NCBI GenBank assembly: GCA_026982215.1
Contig: JALSHN010000398.1
Location: forward strand, 1-7,903
Source: Gammaproteobacteria bacterium
GTDB lineage: Bacteria; Pseudomonadota; Gammaproteobacteria; S012-40
DNA length: 7,903 nucleotides
Direction of reading: 5' to 3'
Shown here: piece after piece, positions 6,580 to 7,903 of the stretch
Position numbering within the stretch: position 1 is the first letter of the stretch
Layout of the letters: each line of letters starts with the position of its first letter
The notes under the pieces: model-generated
Seen by the model: the letters and a program-made list of their open reading frames with translations, nothing else
Database searches by the model: none
Told to the model about the DNA's origin: nothing
Program-made: the position numbers and the translations under genes

Positions 6580-7389
6580 TCAGTTCCCCTGGCTGCGGCG
6601 CTCGATCTCCCGCTCCAGCTCCGCCAGTGCCTCTTTGACCTTTTTCAGTCGTTGGTCGAGATCGGCGTTGCCCGCCTGCTCCACCCGCTCCTGGTGGATC
6701 TTCTCGCGGGCTTCTTCCATGCTGTTCAAGATGATGCCGATGAGCATGTTGAAGATGATGAAGGTAGCCAGGAGCACGAAACTGACGAAGTACACCCAGG
6801 CCCAGGGATAGGTCTCCATGGCGGTGTACATCAGGTCGGTCCAGTCTTCCAGGGTGAGGGTGCGGAACAGACTCAGCAGCGACAGGTGCAGACTGCCCCA
6901 GTGTTGCGGGTCCACCGCACCGAAGAGAGTGGTGCCGGCCACGGCGTAGACGTAGAACAACAGCGAGGCCAGCAGGGCCATCTGGCCGATACGGGGGATG
7001 CTGTGCACCAGAGCGGCGACCATCATCTGCATGCTGGGCAGGGCGCTCAGCAGGCGCAGTACCCGCAACAGGCGGATCAGCCGCAGCAGGGTGCTTTGTT
7101 CGGAGATGCCCGGGACATAAGCGGCGCCGACGATGATGAAGTCGAACACGTTCCACCCCCCTTTGAAGAAGTCCCAGGGGCGGCGGCCGTGGGCCAGGAT
7201 GCGCAAGGCGATCTCCACGGTGAAGATCGCCAGGCACAGCCGGTCGAGGGCCTCCAGTAGGCCTCCCCAGCGACTCATGAGGCCAGGGTAGGTCTCCATG
7301 CCGACGATAATGCCGTTCAAAATGATGACGGCGATGATGAAGCGTTGAAACGGGTTCGATTGGGTGAGGCGTTGAGCGAACTCGACCAT
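6580..7389 (-). CDS. Voltage-gated cation channel, bacterial NaV (BacNav) type
   Basis: A single-domain, six-helix channel subunit of 269 residues (NaChBac, NavAb and NavMs have about 220-274), expected to form tetramers in the inner membrane. S1 spans about residues 14-31, S2 44-66 with the acidic E59, S3 79-91 with N80 and D83. S4 carries arginines every third residue at 103, 106, 109 and 112 (L-L-R-L-I-R-L-L-R-V-L-R). S5 is about 136-157; the pore helix F-R-T-L leads to the selectivity filter T179-L-E-D-W-T-D185; S6 is 196-222 with the family asparagine N214 in I-F-N-M-L-I-G. The tail (about 224-266) is charged with leucine/valine heptads (L-D-Q-R-L-K-K-V-K-E-A-L-A-E-L), the coiled coil usual in BacNav channels. 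NavAb-type sodium filters read T-L-E-S-W-S-M; the acidic residues at 182 and 185 suggest calcium permeability, by inference. No clear Shine-Dalgarno site precedes the ATG at 7389, and no other start is close. Confidence 0.95.
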   Translation of the reverse strand: MVEFAQRLTQSNPFQRFIIAVIILNGIIVGMETYPGLMSRWGGLLEALDRLCLAIFTVEIALRILAHGRRPWDFFKGGWNVFDFIIVGAAYVPGISEQSTLLRLIRLLRVLRLLSALPSMQMMVAALVHSIPRIGQMALLASLLFYVYAVAGTTLFGAVDPQHWGSLHLSLLSLFRTLTLEDWTDLMYTAMETYPWAWVYFVSFVLLATFIIFNMLIGIILNSMEEAREKIHQERVEQAGNADLDQRLKKVKEALAELEREIERRSQGN

Positions 7390-7421
7390 GGTGGTTGGTG
7401 TTGTCGATGGGCCGGAGGCGG

Positions 7422-7427
7422 ATTATA
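7422..7427 (-). promoter_or_regulatory. -10 box of the ion-channel promoter
   Basis: On the minus strand this is a perfect TATAAT, 32 bp before the channel ATG, predicting a leader of about 25 nt. The sequence 17 bp further up (CCCGTT) is no match to a -35 box. The box would drive the channel and probably the glucosaminidase downstream. Confidence 0.5.
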
Positions 7428-7453
7428 CGACGAGCGAGGAGGGGAACGGGGGG

Positions 7454-7573
7454 ATGGGTGAAGGTGGCTGGGATCCGGCGGCGGTGTTGTGGCCGGTGTT
7501 GTTGGAACTGGCCCTGGTGGTGGTGGGGATGGTGTTGCTGCTGTGGTTGCTGCGTCGGGCGCGCCGCAAGTGA
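7454..7573 (+). CDS. Possible 39-residue single-helix membrane protein
   Basis: A short frame starts at an ATG preceded by AGGAGG (7437-7442), 11 nt away, slightly longer than ideal. The peptide has a short polar N-terminus (M-G-E-G-G-W-D-P), one strong hydrophobic helix (about residues 10-33) and a basic end (R-R-A-R-R-K). By the positive-inside rule the C-terminus would be cytoplasmic. The frame also opens from an ATG at 7388, overlapping the channel start, but the added residues look unstructured and have no ribosome site. It is divergent from the channel and convergent with the solute-binding gene. The run of GTG/TTG/CTG codons makes a chance hydrophobic frame possible. No known family is recognised. 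Confidence 0.42.
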   Translation: MGEGGWDPAAVLWPVLLELALVVVGMVLLLWLLRRARRK

Positions 7574-7574
7574 A

Positions 7575-7600
7575 GGGGCCGGCTCGGATGAACCGGCCCC
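7575..7600 (-). terminator. Hairpin terminator between two convergent genes
   Basis: GGGGCCGG (7575-7582) and CCGGCCCC (7593-7600) form a perfect 8-bp stem with a 10-nt loop. On the minus strand it begins 6 nt after the stop of the solute-binding gene and is followed by TTCACTT, a weak T-rich tail; on the plus strand it begins 1 nt after the stop of the small frame and is followed by TGGGG. It therefore fits leftward termination best, but may serve both genes. Confidence 0.65.
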
Positions 7601-7606
7601 TGGGGC

Positions 7607-7903
7607 TCACAGCGGCTTGATGGTGAGTTCTTCCGGAGTGGCCCGGATGAACCCGTGTTTCTCATAGATGGCCTGGGCCTCGTCGTTGGCCAGATAGCGC
7701 AGGAAGGCGTTGGCGGCGTTCTTGGCCATGGTCAGCGGGCCGATGGCGTAGGCCACCTTGTGGCGCATGTTGGAGGGATCGGGGATGGCCACCCCGTCGA
7801 TCTTGCGGCCGGTGGCCTTGGCGTAACGTACCTCGGTGGTCCAGACGATCCCCACGTCGGCCTGGCCGTGTTCGATGCGATAGGGCGTCTCGCGGTGGTG
7901 GCG
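7607..7903 (-). CDS. ModA-like periplasmic solute-binding protein, C-terminal part
   Basis: The frame is open to the right edge: 98 codons are visible before the TGA, and the start lies outside the window. The fragment reads as the second lobe of a molybdate-type (SBP_bac_11-like) binding protein: Y-R-I-E-H-G-Q-A-D-V-G-I-V-W-T-T-E-V resembles the G-E-A-D-x-G-I-V-Y-x-T-D block of ModA proteins, and A-N-A-F-L-R-Y-L-A-N-D-E-A-Q-A-I-Y-E-K-H-G-F is the usual C-terminal helix of such proteins (A-x-x-F-x-x-[FY]-L-x-S-x-x-A-x-x-I-[FL]-x-x-x-G-F). It would capture an oxyanion or a related small solute for an ABC importer. The ligand cannot be named: it may be molybdate, tungstate or something else. 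A hairpin follows the stop. Confidence 0.82.
   Translation of the reverse strand, partial: RHHRETPYRIEHGQADVGIVWTTEVRYAKATGRKIDGVAIPDPSNMRHKVAYAIGPLTMAKNAANAFLRYLANDEAQAIYEKHGFIRATPEELTIKPL

Noticed and set aside
5292..6638. Plus-strand frame of 448 codons across the glucosaminidase
   Set aside because: It begins inside the deacetylase and is antisense to the glucosaminidase, which has a signal peptide, ribosome site and catalytic motif.
6271..7260. Plus-strand frame of 329 codons opposite the channel
   Set aside because: A His/Gln/Gly-rich mirror of the hydrophobic channel gene, with no domain.
7387..7390. Shared CATG at the channel start, as a second case of fused divergent starts
   Set aside because: Any CATG gives an ATG on both strands. 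On the plus strand the frame from 7388 has no ribosome site, and the better start is at 7454.

Overview
The window is GC-rich DNA that looks like the chromosome of a chemo- or photolithoautotrophic proteobacterium, most likely a gammaproteobacterial sulfur oxidiser or a relative. The main reasons are a complete class I (proteobacterial) phosphoribulokinase, the Calvin-cycle enzyme, next to an LPS-type GT9 glycosyltransferase (so a Gram-negative envelope), and a BacNav-type ion channel. The genus cannot be fixed from this sequence.

Layout, left to right. (1) 1-2030, +: the C-terminal 675 codons of a large, unrecognised soluble protein ending in beta-rich, Ig-like segments. (2) 2034-3101, -: a GT9 heptosyltransferase-like gene, convergent with gene 1 across only 3 bp. 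(3) About 130 bp of divergent promoter region, then 3234-4121, +: phosphoribulokinase, closed by a clear intrinsic terminator. (4) 4180-4566, -: a four-helix membrane protein with its own good promoter and Shine-Dalgarno site. (5) About 4565-5665, +: an exported NodB-type polysaccharide deacetylase, whose 5' end overlaps the promoter and start of gene 4. (6) 5622-6524, -: an exported Bax/FlgJ-like glucosaminidase whose 3' end overlaps the deacetylase by 44 bp. (7) 6580-7389, -: a six-helix voltage-gated channel of the bacterial NaV family with an unusually acidic filter, 55 bp upstream of the glucosaminidase and probably co-transcribed with it. (8) 7454-7573, +: a possible 39-residue membrane protein. 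(9) 7607-7903, -: the C-terminal 98 codons of a ModA-like periplasmic solute-binding protein, with a hairpin just after its stop.

The window mixes one carbon-fixation gene with cell-envelope functions: LPS core glycosylation, polysaccharide deacetylation, peptidoglycan hydrolysis, an ion channel and solute capture. The genes are tightly packed and alternate in strand, so most are probably controlled separately; the only likely operon is channel plus glucosaminidase. I see no tRNA, rRNA, CRISPR array, insertion sequence or prophage gene, and no gene-free stretch over 300 bp. I found no convincing new multi-gene system. The items most worth following are the channel's native L-E-D-W-T-D filter, the unknown protein at the left edge, and the overlapping divergent control regions.
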